DNA of 51,095 bases from Pantoea sp. Ap-967 (GCF_011752565.1 NZ_VWXK01000041.1:1-51095); one strand, 5' to 3'. Shown: positions 33,931 through 43,044, counted from the first letter of the stretch. Notes: a model not told the origin generated them from the letters alone. Made by a program: numbers and translations.

Positions 33931-34965
33931 TCAGTTGTGGGCGTGCAGCGCCTCGTTCAGCTCGATGGCCGACTTGTGGGTCTTGCACTCCACCGCGCCG
34001 TTGAGCGAATTGCGGCGGAACAGCAGGTCGGTCTGGCCAGCCAGGTCGCGGGCCTTGACCACTTTGACCAGCTCGTTGTTCTCGTCCAGCAGGTTCACCT
34101 TGGTGCCGGCGGTAATGTACAGGCCAGCTTCAACGGTGTTGCGGTCGCCCAGCGGAATGCCGATACCGGCGTTGGCGCCGATCAGGCAGCCTTCGCCGAC
34201 CTTGATGACGATGTTGCCGCCGCCCGACAGGGTGCCCATGGTCGAGCAGCCGCCGCCCAGGTCCGAGCCCTTGCCGACGAATACGCCAGCGGACACGCGG
34301 CCTTCGATCATGCCAGGGCCTTCGGTGCCGGCGTTAAAGTTGACGAAGCCTTCGTGCATGATGGTGGTGCCTTCGCCGATGTAGGCGCCCAGGCGCACAC
34401 GGGCGGTGTCGGCGATGCGCACGCCGGCCGGGACCACGTAGTCGGTCATTTTCGGGAACTTGTCCACTGAGAACACTTCCAGCAGCTCGCCCTTCAGGCG
34501 CGCTTCCAGTTGCAGCTCGGCCAGTTCGCCCAGGTCGACGGCGCCCTGGTTGGTCCAGGCCACGTTCGGCAGCAGTGGGAAGATACCGGCCAGGCTCACG
34601 CCGTGTGGCTTGACCAGGCGGTGCGACAGCAGGTGCAGCTTGAGGTAGGCCTCCGGGGTGGAGCTCAGCGCTGCATCTTCGGCCAGCAGGGTGGCGACCA
34701 GCGGCTTGTGGCTTTCGGCCAGGCGGGTCAGCAGGGCGGCCTGGGCGGCATCGACGCCTTTCACGGCTTCAGCCAGCTGGGCGGCCTGGGCATTGCTGAA
34801 GGCGATGGCCTGGTTGCCACCTTCGTAGCCGAGAATTGGCGCTACCGCGGCAACCAGCTCGGCGCTCGGGTTGAGCAGGGGTTGTGCGTAGAACACTTCC
34901 AGCCAGGTGCCCTGGCGGTTCTGGGAGCCGACACCGAAGGCCAGGCTGAACAGGGTATTGGACAT
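33931..34965 (-). CDS. dapD: Tetrahydrodipicolinate N-succinyltransferase
   Basis: This 344-residue enzyme succinylates tetrahydrodipicolinate, the step before DapC in the lysine/diaminopimelate path. The C-terminal half is a left-handed beta-helix of hexapeptides (VRLGAYIGEGTTIMHEGFVNFNAGTEGPGMIEGRVSAGVFVGKGSDLGGG) with GANAGIGIPLGDRN and the final LNEALHAHN. The long form is the pseudomonad type, larger than the 274-residue E. coli DapD. The start at 34965 is the family N-terminus. It ends at a strong terminator. Confidence 0.96.
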   Translation of the reverse strand: MSNTLFSLAFGVGSQNRQGTWLEVFYAQPLLNPSAELVAAVAPILGYEGGNQAIAFSNAQAAQLAEAVKGVDAAQAALLTRLAESHKPLVATLLAEDAALSSTPEAYLKLHLLSHRLVKPHGVSLAGIFPLLPNVAWTNQGAVDLGELAELQLEARLKGELLEVFSVDKFPKMTDYVVPAGVRIADTARVRLGAYIGEGTTIMHEGFVNFNAGTEGPGMIEGRVSAGVFVGKGSDLGGGCSTMGTLSGGGNIVIKVGEGCLIGANAGIGIPLGDRNTVEAGLYITAGTKVNLLDENNELVKVVKARDLAGQTDLLFRRNSLNGAVECKTHKSAIELNEALHAHN

Positions 34966-34996
34966 GTGATTACCTCGTGCGAAATAGGGTAGGGGC

Positions 34997-35344
34997 TCAG
35001 GCCAGCGCGGCGGCGTACAGGTCGGGCTTGAAGCCGACCAGGGTGCGACCACCAAGGTCGAGCACCGGGCGCTTGATCATCGACGGCTGGGCGTGCATCA
35101 GTTCGACGGCCTTGGCCTGGTCGAGGTCGGCCTTGCTGGCGTCGTCGAGCTTGCGGAAGGTGGTGCCGGCACGGTTGAGGATGACTTCCCAGCCGTGTTC
35201 GTCGCACCAGCGGTTCAGGCTGTCACGGTCGATGCCTTGGGTCTTGTAATCATGGAATTGGTAGGCGATGGCTTTTTCGTCGAGCCAGGTACGCGCCTTT
35301 TTCATGGTGTCGCAGGCTTTGATGCCGTAGAGCGTGTAGGTCAT
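34997..35344 (-). CDS. ArsC/Spx-family reductase-like protein (YffB type)
   Basis: This is a 115-residue thioredoxin-fold protein of the ArsC/Spx family. The N-terminal IKACDTMKKARTWLDEKAIAYQFHDY has a single catalytic Cys (CxxxxxKA pattern). The following LNRWCDEHGWEVILNRAGTTFRKLDD and MIKRPVLDLGGRTLVGFKPDLYAAAL are typical of YffB-like proteins. These are usually glutathione-dependent reductases of unclear substrate; arsenate is not implied. It is 31 bp before dapD in the same direction and so probably co-transcribed with it. Confidence 0.87.
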   Translation of the reverse strand: MTYTLYGIKACDTMKKARTWLDEKAIAYQFHDYKTQGIDRDSLNRWCDEHGWEVILNRAGTTFRKLDDASKADLDQAKAVELMHAQPSMIKRPVLDLGGRTLVGFKPDLYAAALA

Positions 35345-35426
35345 TGTGTGCATTGAGGCCAAAGGCTGCCCCAATCTCTCCATTTCCGAATGTCAGTCGC
35401 GGGATTATGCGGGAACGATCCTCGCG

Positions 35427-35444
35427 GCGCCACGCCCGTGGCGC
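35427..35444 (-). terminator. Perfect hairpin after graA
   Basis: GCGCCACG-CC-CGTGGCGC is an 8-bp stem 26 bp beyond the graA stop. It lacks a T run. Confidence 0.4.
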
Positions 35445-35470
35445 TCCTGTTGATCGATCGGGGATGCCGC

Positions 35471-35770
35471 TCAGGCGACCAGACGCTGAACCGATCCGAG
35501 GATCTCATCGCCATGTTGCTGCTCGGCGGTGCGCAGGTCGAAAGCGCTTTGCAGGTTGAGCCAGAACTCGGGCGTGGTGTCGAGGCAGACGGCCAGGCGC
35601 AGCGCCATATCGGCGGAGACGCCGCCCCGCTCGCGCAGGATATTGTTGACGGTGGGGGTAGCGACGCCCAAGGCCCTGGCCAGCGCGGCGGCGCTGAAGC
35701 CCATTTCTTTCTGGAAGTCCTCTCGCAGGATTTCACCGGGATGGATTGGACGCATACCGTTCTTGAGCAT
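35471..35770 (-). CDS. graA: Antitoxin GraA (HigA family)
   Basis: This is a 99-residue XRE-type antitoxin. The helix-turn-helix domain spans most of it: IHPGEILREDFQKEMGFSAAALARALGVATPTVNNILRERGGVSADMALRLAVCLDTTPEFWLNLQSAFDLRTAEQ. It matches the GraA protein of P. putida as I remember it, which is the stable antitoxin of GraT. ATG 35770 has GAGG six bases upstream and lies 8 bp after graT; a TTG at 35782 would overlap. It should bind the palindrome upstream of graT and repress the operon. Confidence 0.92.
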   Translation of the reverse strand: MLKNGMRPIHPGEILREDFQKEMGFSAAALARALGVATPTVNNILRERGGVSADMALRLAVCLDTTPEFWLNLQSAFDLRTAEQQHGDEILGSVQRLVA

Positions 35771-35778
35771 GATGCACC

Positions 35779-36057
35779 TCAATGGTAATCGACAATTTCA
35801 ACGTTGGCCGGACCGTTATCGGTCCAGGTAAAGCACAGGCGCCATTGGTCATTGACACGAATGCTGTGCTGGCCAGTACGGTTTCCGCTCAGGGCCTCCA
35901 GGCGATTACCGGGTGGCGAGCGCAGGTCACGTAGTTCTGATGCAGCATCGAGCATGGCCAGTTTGCGTTCTGCGACTGATTTGATATCAGCCCATCGCCG
36001 TGTCTTCCCAGTGGTGAAGAGTGCTTGCGTATCAGTACAGATGAAGCTTCGAATCAT
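35779..36057 (-). CDS. graT: Toxin GraT (HigB/RelE family)
   Basis: This is a 92-residue basic toxin of the HigB branch of the RelE superfamily. Segments seen are TRRWADIKSVAERKLAMLDAASELRDLRSPPGNRLEALSGNRTGQHSIRVNDQWRLCFTWTDNGPANVEIVDYH, including the catalytic-type R-V-N-D-Q-W-R-L-C-F strand. In P. putida, GraT slows growth and affects ribosome assembly. Toxin-first order is typical of higBA. The gene lies 10 bp after a dyad operator and is divergent from the antiporter gene. Confidence 0.92.
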   Translation of the reverse strand: MIRSFICTDTQALFTTGKTRRWADIKSVAERKLAMLDAASELRDLRSPPGNRLEALSGNRTGQHSIRVNDQWRLCFTWTDNGPANVEIVDYH

Positions 36058-36067
36058 GCGTCTGAAT

Positions 36068-36088
36068 GCTTAACGTTATTCGTTAAGC
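36068..36088. promoter_or_regulatory. graTA operator palindrome
   Basis: GCTTAACG-TTATT-CGTTAAGC, a perfect 8-bp dyad 10 bp upstream of the graT start. GraA is known to bind a TTAACG-type palindrome here. The rest of the 242-bp divergent gap holds no gene. Confidence 0.8.
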
Positions 36089-36299
36089 TTGATTATACGG
36101 CCCTGTGTCAACTTTACAAGTGAACGCAGGCACCCGAGATACTCACGATGCCTGGGTATTATCATGTTACATATTTACCGGGCACCTGCGACTATCGTGC
36201 AGCGGTATCGATTCATCGATGACCGCTAACATATTGTTTCAATGGCGATCTCTCGCCCCCCGTTCGTCGTTTCAGGTTCAAGAAAGGAAGCCTTCACGG

Positions 36300-37946
36300 A
36301 TGCAGTCCGCCTACACCGTCCTCATCCTGCTGACGCTGGTAAGCGTGTCAAAACTGGTCGGGCGCATGATCCCGCTGCCGTTGCCCCTGGTGCAGATCGC
36401 CGCCGGCGCGCTGTTGGCCTGGCCGACATTGGGCCTGCATGTGGCCCTGGACCCTGAACTGTTCCTGTTCCTGTTCCTGCCGCCATTGCTGTTCGCCGAC
36501 GGCTGGCGAATCCCCAAGCGTGAGCTCTGGCGCATCCGCGGGCCGGTGGTGGCCTTGGCCGTGGGGCTGGTGCTGTTCACCGTGGTCGGTGCCGGTTACT
36601 TCATTCACTGGTTGTTGCCGAGCATTCCACTGCCGGTGGCCTTCGCCCTGGCCGCCGTGCTGTCGCCCACCGACGCGGTGGCGGTATCGGCAATCACCCA
36701 GGACCGCCTGCCGACCCCGCTGATGCACATGCTGCAGGGCGAGGCCCTGATGAACGACGCCTCGGGCCTGGTGACCTTCAAGTTCGCCCTGGCGGCTGCC
36801 ATTACCGGCGCGTTCTCGCTGGCCGATGCCAGTTTCAGTTTTGTGCTGGTCGCCCTTGGTGGCCTGGCGGTGGGGGTGGCCCTGAGCTGGCTGATCGGCC
36901 GTTTGCGCGCCTGGATGATCGCCCGCGGCTGGGATGACCCGGCCACCCACGTGGTGTTCATGTTGCTGCTGCCCTTCGCCGCCTACGTGCTCGCCGAGCG
37001 CCTGGGCGTGTCGGGCATCCTCTCGGCAGTGGCCGCCGGCATGATGCAGAGCTGGCTCGACCTGCTGCCACGCCAGACCAGCACCCGCTTGCTCAACCGC
37101 AGTGTCTGGTCGCTGCTGGAGTTTGCCTTCAACGGCTTGATCTTCTTGCTGTTGGGCCTGCAATTGCCCGACATCATCAAGGCCGTTGTCAGCCACGAAA
37201 CCACCGTATGGCCCACCTTGGCCTGGCGCTGCCTGGATGTGCTGGCGATCTTCGCTGCGCTGATCCTGCTGCGCTTCGTCTGGGTGCAAAGCATCTGGCG
37301 GGCCATTGGCGTGGTGCGCCGCTGGCGGGGCAAGCCGGCCCTGGTGCTGATGCCGACCATGCGTTCCTGCTGGCTACTGACCTTGGGTGGGGTGCGCGGG
37401 GCGGTGACCCTGGCGGGCGTGATGTCGGTGCCGTTGCTGATGGGGGCGGGCCAGGCGTTTCCCGAGCGCGACTTGCTGATCTTCATTGCCGCCGGGGTGA
37501 TCCTGCTGTCGCTGATCGGTGCCTGCATCGCCTTGCCGCTGTTGCTGCGTGGCATCACCAAGAGCCCTGACGAACGGCTGCATCAGGAAGTGCAGGAGGC
37601 CTGGCGGCGGACGGCGGAGGCGGCGATCCACGCCCTGGAAGCAGAGGAAGTGATCGATGCCAATGCACCCCAGGATGCGGCACAGGCCACCTTGGCGACC
37701 GAGTTGAAGGCGCGGTTGATGGCCGAGTACCGGGATGAGCTGGACAGCTACAACGACACTGCCGAGGCACGTGCGCTGGCCGAGCAGATGGATTTGCTGG
37801 AGCGCCGTTTGCGCTTGCGGGCGCTGCGGGCGCAGCGGCTGGAGCTGTACAGCCTGCATCGCCAGCACTTGGTGGGCGATGAGGTGGTGCGCCAGGTACT
37901 GGGCGAGCTGGATATGAGTGAGGCCAACCTGGGGCAGGTCAGGTAG
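36300..37946 (+). CDS. Cation/proton antiporter, CPA1 (NhaP-like)
   Basis: This is a 548-residue inner-membrane antiporter with about 12 membrane segments. Ion-binding motifs are SPTDAVAVSAI (Asp125) and ALMNDASGLVTF (Asn152-Asp153). A GGVRGAVTLAG motif lies in the later half. A long cytoplasmic C-terminal tail (about 430-548) is charged and helical (EERRLRLRALRAQRLELYSLHRQHLVGDEVV). It exchanges Na+ or K+ for H+. The start at 36300 follows AAGGAAG; a longer frame to 36105 is not supported. Confidence 0.9.
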   Translation: MQSAYTVLILLTLVSVSKLVGRMIPLPLPLVQIAAGALLAWPTLGLHVALDPELFLFLFLPPLLFADGWRIPKRELWRIRGPVVALAVGLVLFTVVGAGYFIHWLLPSIPLPVAFALAAVLSPTDAVAVSAITQDRLPTPLMHMLQGEALMNDASGLVTFKFALAAAITGAFSLADASFSFVLVALGGLAVGVALSWLIGRLRAWMIARGWDDPATHVVFMLLLPFAAYVLAERLGVSGILSAVAAGMMQSWLDLLPRQTSTRLLNRSVWSLLEFAFNGLIFLLLGLQLPDIIKAVVSHETTVWPTLAWRCLDVLAIFAALILLRFVWVQSIWRAIGVVRRWRGKPALVLMPTMRSCWLLTLGGVRGAVTLAGVMSVPLLMGAGQAFPERDLLIFIAAGVILLSLIGACIALPLLLRGITKSPDERLHQEVQEAWRRTAEAAIHALEAEEVIDANAPQDAAQATLATELKARLMAEYRDELDSYNDTAEARALAEQMDLLERRLRLRALRAQRLELYSLHRQHLVGDEVVRQVLGELDMSEANLGQVR

Positions 37947-37974
37947 GCCGGCGCAACGGATTTTGCGCCGGCCT
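37945..37974 (+). terminator. Hairpin at the antiporter stop
   Basis: A perfect 12-bp stem (AGGCCGGCGCAA / TTGCGCCGGCCT, loop of six) starts inside the stop codon. There is no T run after it; the 115-bp mosaic element follows at once. Confidence 0.55.
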
Positions 37975-38089
37975 GGTAGGAGCGAGCAGAGCTCGCGATG
38001 GGCTGCAAAGCAGCCCCGACATCCTGTGCTGCGAAGCTGAAAACCTAGGGCCGCTGCGCGCCCCATCGCGAGCTGCGCTCGCTCCTACC
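37975..38089. repeat. 115-bp inverted mosaic element, copy 2
   Basis: It has the same ends (GGTAGGAGCGAGC / GCTCGCTCCTACC), inner arms and spacing as the copy at 16072-16187, with about 15 differences, mostly in the central part. It lies between the antiporter gene and the convergent dapC. Confidence 0.85.
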
Positions 38090-38118
38090 AGGGCCCACCG
38101 CCAACGGGTGTGGGGCAG

Positions 38119-39315
38119 TTAACGATTCTGCAAGAACGCGCGAATCCGCTGCGCCGCCTCGATGCACTCGGCCAACGGCGCTACCAGCGCCATGCGCACC
38201 CGGCCAGCGCCGGGGTTCACACCGCCCACTTCACGCGACAGGTACGAGCCCGGCACCACGGTCACGTGCTGCGCCTCGAACAGGTCGCGGGTGAAGGCGG
38301 CGTCATCGCCCGGCACCTTGGCCCACAGGTAGAAGCTGCCATCCGGGCGCTGCACGTCCAACACCGGCTGCAGGATCTCCAGCACTGCATCGTATTTGGC
38401 ACGGTACTGGTCGCGGTTCTCGCGCACATGGGCCTCGTCCTGCCAGGCGGCGATGCTGGCCAGTTGGGTTTGCACCGGCATGGCGCAGCCGTGGTAGGTG
38501 CGGTACAGCAGGAACGGCTTGATGATCGACGCATCACCGGCGACGAAGCCCGAACGCAGGCCCGGCAGGTTGGAGCGCTTGGACAGGCTGTGGAACACCA
38601 CGCAACGGGCGAAATCGCTGCGGCCAAGCGCCGCACAGGCGCTCAGCAGGCCTGGTGGTGGCGCGTCCTCGTCGAAGTACAGCTCGCTGTAGCACTCGTC
38701 GGCGGCAATCACGAAATCGTGCTCGTCCGCCAGGGCGATCAACTTTTTCAGGGTGTCCATCGGCACCAGGGCGCCGGTGGGGTTGCCTGGCGAGCACAGG
38801 AAGAGGATCTGGCAGCGTTTCCACACCTCGGCCGGCACGGCGTCGAAGTCTGGGTTGAAGCCATTGTTTTCCAGGCATGGCAGGTAATGCGGGGTAGCCC
38901 CGGCCAGCAGGGCCGCACCTTCGTAGATCTGGTAGAACGGGTTGGGGCTGACCACCAGGCCGTCGTCGGCGCGGTTGACCACGGCCTGGGTGAAGGCGAA
39001 CAGCGCTTCACGGGTGCCATTCACCGGCAGGATGTGGCGCTCGGCGTCCAGCCAGCCGGCCGGCACGCCGAAGCGGCGTTCGCACCACTGGCCGATGGCC
39101 TGGCGCAGGGCTGGCAGGCCCAGGGTGCTGGGGTAGACCGCCAGCTTGTCGAGGTTGTCGGCCATGGCCTGGGCGACGAACGCCGGCGATTCGTGCTTCG
39201 GCTCACCGATCGACAGGGCGATGGCACGCTTGTCCGCCGCAGGCTGCACGCTGCCCAGCAGGGCACGAAGCTTTTCGAACGGGTAGGGCTGAAGCTGGGT
39301 CAAGGCATGGTTCAT
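38119..39315 (-). CDS. dapC: Succinyldiaminopimelate transaminase
   Basis: This 398-residue class I aminotransferase makes N-succinyl-LL-diaminopimelate from the keto acid, between DapD and DapE. Features are ALSIGEPKHESPAF near the N-terminus, SPNPFYQIYEGAALLAGA, FLCSPGNPTG, DECYSELYFDE and the PLP lysine in HSLSKRSNLPGLRSGFVAG. The close ArgD-type alternative is less likely given context and N-terminal sequence. It lies 30 bp after glnD in a leftward set. Confidence 0.92.
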   Translation of the reverse strand: MNHALTQLQPYPFEKLRALLGSVQPAADKRAIALSIGEPKHESPAFVAQAMADNLDKLAVYPSTLGLPALRQAIGQWCERRFGVPAGWLDAERHILPVNGTREALFAFTQAVVNRADDGLVVSPNPFYQIYEGAALLAGATPHYLPCLENNGFNPDFDAVPAEVWKRCQILFLCSPGNPTGALVPMDTLKKLIALADEHDFVIAADECYSELYFDEDAPPPGLLSACAALGRSDFARCVVFHSLSKRSNLPGLRSGFVAGDASIIKPFLLYRTYHGCAMPVQTQLASIAAWQDEAHVRENRDQYRAKYDAVLEILQPVLDVQRPDGSFYLWAKVPGDDAAFTRDLFEAQHVTVVPGSYLSREVGGVNPGAGRVRMALVAPLAECIEAAQRIRAFLQNR

Positions 39316-39345
39316 CGGCGCAAGTTCTCGTCAATCGTCTAGTCG

Positions 39346-42048
39346 TTAAAAGGTCACGCGGGTCGGGCTGCTGTCGCTCGCCTGGCCGGCCTGCAGTTGC
39401 TGCACGATGGCTTCCTGCAGGCGGCTGCACAGTTGCGGGTCGGACAGCGGCTGGTTGTCGGCGTCGGTGATGAAGAACACGTCTTCCACGCGCTCGCCAA
39501 GGGTGGCGATCTTGGCATTTTGCAGCGACAGGTCGAACTCCAGGAAGATCCGCCCCAGGCGGGCCAGCAGGCCCGGGCGGTCGGGTGCGGTGATTTCGAG
39601 GATGGTCACCGGGCGCTGGGCATCGTTGAGGATGGTCACCTGCGGTGGGAAGTTGAAGTGCTTGAGCTGGCGCGGTACCCGGCGCTGGATGATGGTCGGG
39701 TAGTCCTCGGGGTTGCGCAGCGCTTCGGTCAGGCCGTCGCGTATCTGCCGAACCCGCTGTGGGTTGTCGCCGATCGAGCCGCCGTCATTGTCGAGCACGA
39801 TGTAGGTGTCGAGGGTGAACTGGCTGCTGGAGGTGATGATCCGCGCGTCATGGATGTTCAGGTTCAGCTGCGACATGGCCGCCACGGTCACGGCGAAGAA
39901 GTCGTGCTGGTCGGGCGCGTAGATGAAGATCTGCGTGCCGCCTTCGAATTCGCGCTGGGTGGTTTCCTTGATCAGCACCAGCGGGCCGCCGTCTGCCGGC
40001 TGCTGCAGGATCGCATCGCTGTGCCAGGCAACGTCCGCGGCATTGTGCTTGAGGAAATAGTCGTCGCCCAATTGCGACCAGAGCTGTTCCACATCGTCCG
40101 GGTCTGTGCCTTCGCGCACCAGGATGTCCAGCGCCGCGGACTGGGTCTGGCGGATCTGCTCCTCGCGGTCCAGTGGGTGCTCAAGGCCCCGGCGCAGGGC
40201 GCGCTTGGTTTCGGTGTAGAGCTGGCGCAGCAGGCTGGCGCGCCAGGAGTTCCACAGGCTGGGGTTGGTGGCGTTGATGTCGGCCACGGTCAGCACATAG
40301 AGGTAGTCCAGGCGTTTTTCATCGCCCACGTGCAGGGCGAAGTCGTTGATGACCTGCGGGTCGGACAGGTCCTTGCGCTGGGCGGTGGTCGACATCACCA
40401 GGTGGTTCTGCACCAGCCAGACGATCAGCCGGGTGTCCCAGGCCGGCAGCTGGTGGCGCTCGCAGAACTTCTGCGCATCCACCGCACCGAGCTCGGAGTG
40501 GTCGCCCTGGCGGCCCTTGCCGATGTCGTGGTAGAGCCCGGCCAGGTAGATCAGCTCGGGCTTGGGCAGGCGGCCCATGAGCTTGCTGGCCAGCGGGAAT
40601 TTCTCGGACACCGGCGTGTACTGCAGCTTGCGCAGGTGCTTGATGAGGTTGAGGGTGTGCGCATCGACCGTATAGATGTGGAACAGGTCGTGCTGCATCT
40701 GCCCCACGATCAGGCCGAACTCCGGCAGGTAGCGGCCAAGGATGCCGTAGCGGTTCATCCGCCGCAGGTTGCGGTGAATGCCGATTTCGCACTTGAACAG
40801 CTCGATGAACAGGCTGGTGTTGCGGATGTCCTTGCGGAAGGTTTCGTCGATCAGGTGCCGGTGTTCGCGCAGCAGGCGCACGGTATCGGCGCGCACACCC
40901 TTGATTTCCGGGTGCTGGGCCATCAGCACGAAGATTTCCAGCATGGCGAACGGGGTGCGCTTGAACACGTTCGGCTTGGCCGCTTCGATGTAGCCGTCGT
41001 GCAGGCGGAAGCGCGCGTTGAGCGGTTGGGTGGTGCCGCTGTCGTCATCGGCGAGGATGACTTCCTCGAAGTGCTGGATGATCAGGTCGCACAGCTGGCT
41101 GATGCTCATCACCACCCGGTAGTACTGCTGCATGAACTGCTCGATGGCGCGCTTGGGGTTCTCGTCGGTGTAGCCCAGCAGCGCGGCGATGCTGCGCTGG
41201 TGGTCGAACAGCAGGCGGTCTTCGGCGCGGCCGGCGAGCATGTGCAGGGCGTAGCGCACCTTCCACAGGAAGTCCTGGGAGGAGGCCAGCAGCTCGTTCT
41301 CGCTTTCCAGCAGGAAACCTTCGCCGGCCAGTGCATGCAGGTTCAAGGTGCCGTACTGGCGGCGGGCTACCCAGAGCACCGTCTGGATGTCGCGCAGGCC
41401 GCCGGGCGAGCCCTTGACGTTGGGTTCGAGGTTGTACTCGGTGTCGTTGTACTTGTGGTGGCGGGCCTTGAGTTCGGCACGCTTGGCCAGGAAGAATTCC
41501 TTGCTTGGCCACAGGTGCGCGGTGCTGGTGGCTTCGAGCATGCGCTGGCGCAGGTCTTCGGGGCCGGCGATGGTGCGGCTTTCCATCAGGTTGGTGATTA
41601 CCGTCAGGTCGGCGCGGGCTTGCTCGGCGCATTCGTCGATGCTGCGCACGCTTTGGCCCACTTCCAGGCCAATGTCCCAGAGCAGGGTAAGAAAGCGCTC
41701 GATGGCGTCGCGGTACTGTTCGTGCTCGGCGGCGCCGAGCAATATCAGCAGGTCGATGTCCGAGTGCGGATGCAGCTCGCCGCGGCCATAGCCGCCTACC
41801 GCCACCAGGGCGATGCCGCTGGGGTCGCCCCAGTCGAATTGGTTCCAGGCCTGTTGCAGGATGTTGTCGACCAGCCAGGCGCGGGCCTGGATCAGCGGGC
41901 GGATTTCGGCGCCGGCACGAAAACGCTTGTCGAGCACCTCGCCGGCCTGGCGGATGGCTTTCTTGAAAGCGGCGATAGGGCTCGCCTTGAGGGCCAGTTC
42001 CGCCTGGAACTGGCCGCGGTCGAACAGCTCGGGATCCACCTGGGGCAT
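39346..42048 (-). CDS. glnD: Bifunctional uridylyltransferase/uridylyl-removing enzyme
   Basis: This is a 900-residue nitrogen sensor that adds UMP to PII proteins when glutamine is low and removes it when high. It has a nucleotidyltransferase domain (VGGYGRGELHPHSDIDLLIL, 84-103, Asp97 and Asp99), a middle helical region (SPGGLRDIQTVLWVARRQYG) and an HD phosphohydrolase domain (GLYHDIGKGRQGDHSELG, His507-Asp508). Two C-terminal ACT domains bind glutamine (QIFIYAPDQHDFFAVTVAAMSQL; LEITAPDRPGLLARLGRIFLEF). The start is at 42048 (MPQVDPELF). It lies 38 bp after map. Confidence 0.96.
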   Translation of the reverse strand: MPQVDPELFDRGQFQAELALKASPIAAFKKAIRQAGEVLDKRFRAGAEIRPLIQARAWLVDNILQQAWNQFDWGDPSGIALVAVGGYGRGELHPHSDIDLLILLGAAEHEQYRDAIERFLTLLWDIGLEVGQSVRSIDECAEQARADLTVITNLMESRTIAGPEDLRQRMLEATSTAHLWPSKEFFLAKRAELKARHHKYNDTEYNLEPNVKGSPGGLRDIQTVLWVARRQYGTLNLHALAGEGFLLESENELLASSQDFLWKVRYALHMLAGRAEDRLLFDHQRSIAALLGYTDENPKRAIEQFMQQYYRVVMSISQLCDLIIQHFEEVILADDDSGTTQPLNARFRLHDGYIEAAKPNVFKRTPFAMLEIFVLMAQHPEIKGVRADTVRLLREHRHLIDETFRKDIRNTSLFIELFKCEIGIHRNLRRMNRYGILGRYLPEFGLIVGQMQHDLFHIYTVDAHTLNLIKHLRKLQYTPVSEKFPLASKLMGRLPKPELIYLAGLYHDIGKGRQGDHSELGAVDAQKFCERHQLPAWDTRLIVWLVQNHLVMSTTAQRKDLSDPQVINDFALHVGDEKRLDYLYVLTVADINATNPSLWNSWRASLLRQLYTETKRALRRGLEHPLDREEQIRQTQSAALDILVREGTDPDDVEQLWSQLGDDYFLKHNAADVAWHSDAILQQPADGGPLVLIKETTQREFEGGTQIFIYAPDQHDFFAVTVAAMSQLNLNIHDARIITSSSQFTLDTYIVLDNDGGSIGDNPQRVRQIRDGLTEALRNPEDYPTIIQRRVPRQLKHFNFPPQVTILNDAQRPVTILEITAPDRPGLLARLGRIFLEFDLSLQNAKIATLGERVEDVFFITDADNQPLSDPQLCSRLQEAIVQQLQAGQASDSSPTRVTF

Positions 42049-42086
42049 CGCGTCGCGTTCCTGTTTGTGAAGTGGCCTGGGGGCAA

Positions 42087-42869
42087 TCAGGCCGAGGTGC
42101 GCGGGATGGTGTCGTCCTTGCGCAGGGTGAAGATCTCGTAGCCGGTGGCGGTCACCACCAGGGTGTGTTCCCACTGGGCCGAGAGCTTGCGGTCCTTGGT
42201 GATGGCGGTCCAGCCGTCGCCCAGTACCTTGGTGTCGGCCTTGCCCTGGTTGATCATCGGCTCGATGGTGAAGGTCATGCCTTCCTTGAGTTCCATGCCG
42301 GTGCCCGCGCGGCCGTAGTGCAGGATCTGCGGCTCTTCGTGGAACACCTTGCCGATGCCATGGCCGCAGAACTCGCGCACCACCGAGAAGCCGTTCTTTT
42401 CAGCGTGCTTCTGGATCACTTCGCCGATGTCGCCCAGGCGGCACCCCGGCTTGACCAGCTCGATGGCCTTGTACATGCACTCCTGGGTGACCTTGGACAG
42501 GCGCTCGGCCCACACGGGTACGGTGCCGACGTGGAACATGCGGCTGGTGTCACCGTGGTAGCCGTCCTTGATCACGGTGATGTCGATGTTGAGCGTGTCA
42601 CCGTCCTTGAGTGGCTTTTCGTTGGGAATGCCGTGGCACACCACGTGGTTGATCGAGGTGCAGATCGACTTGGGGTAGCCCTTGTAGTTGAGCGGCGCCG
42701 GGATGGCCTGCTGGACGTTGACGATGTAGTCGTGGCAGAGGCGGTCGAGCTCCTCGGTGGTGACACCGGGCTTGACGTGTTCCTCGATCATTTCCAGCAC
42801 CTCGGCGGCCAGGCGGCCGGCGATGCGCATCTTCTCGATGTCTTCTGCAGTCTTGATGGTGACGGTCAT
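42087..42869 (-). CDS. map: Methionine aminopeptidase type I
   Basis: This is a 260-residue metalloprotease that removes the initiator methionine from nascent proteins. The metal ligands are visible in NIDITVIKDGYHGDTSRMF (two Asp), FCGHGIGKVFHEEP (His), FTIEPMI (Glu) and SAQWEHTLVVT (Glu). It is type I, without an N-terminal extension. It heads the leftward map-glnD-dapC set and is divergent from rpsB with a 346-bp gap between. The start at 42869 is the family N-terminus (MTVTIKTAEDIEKMR). Confidence 0.96.
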   Translation of the reverse strand: MTVTIKTAEDIEKMRIAGRLAAEVLEMIEEHVKPGVTTEELDRLCHDYIVNVQQAIPAPLNYKGYPKSICTSINHVVCHGIPNEKPLKDGDTLNIDITVIKDGYHGDTSRMFHVGTVPVWAERLSKVTQECMYKAIELVKPGCRLGDIGEVIQKHAEKNGFSVVREFCGHGIGKVFHEEPQILHYGRAGTGMELKEGMTFTIEPMINQGKADTKVLGDGWTAITKDRKLSAQWEHTLVVTATGYEIFTLRKDDTIPRTSA

Positions 42870-43044
42870 TACAGGCTCTCTACGGCGCCGCTGGCGGCGC
42901 GAACAAACGGGAAAGGCCGGATTCTAACAGAGCGGGGCGGCATTCTGTCGGGATAAAGGCGGCCATGCTGCTGTCTATGGAAGGCATTCTGGCCTGTTTG
43001 CCGGGGTGCTGCAAAAAGCGCTGACGGACGCGACCCGATCCGGG

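Noticed and set aside
34997..35344. Arsenic-resistance operon
   Set aside because: The ArsC-like gene is of the YffB/Spx type next to dapD; no arsR, arsB or arsH is near.
39397..42141. Long open frame antisense to glnD
   Set aside because: GlnD domains are complete on the minus strand; the plus frame is a codon-bias shadow.
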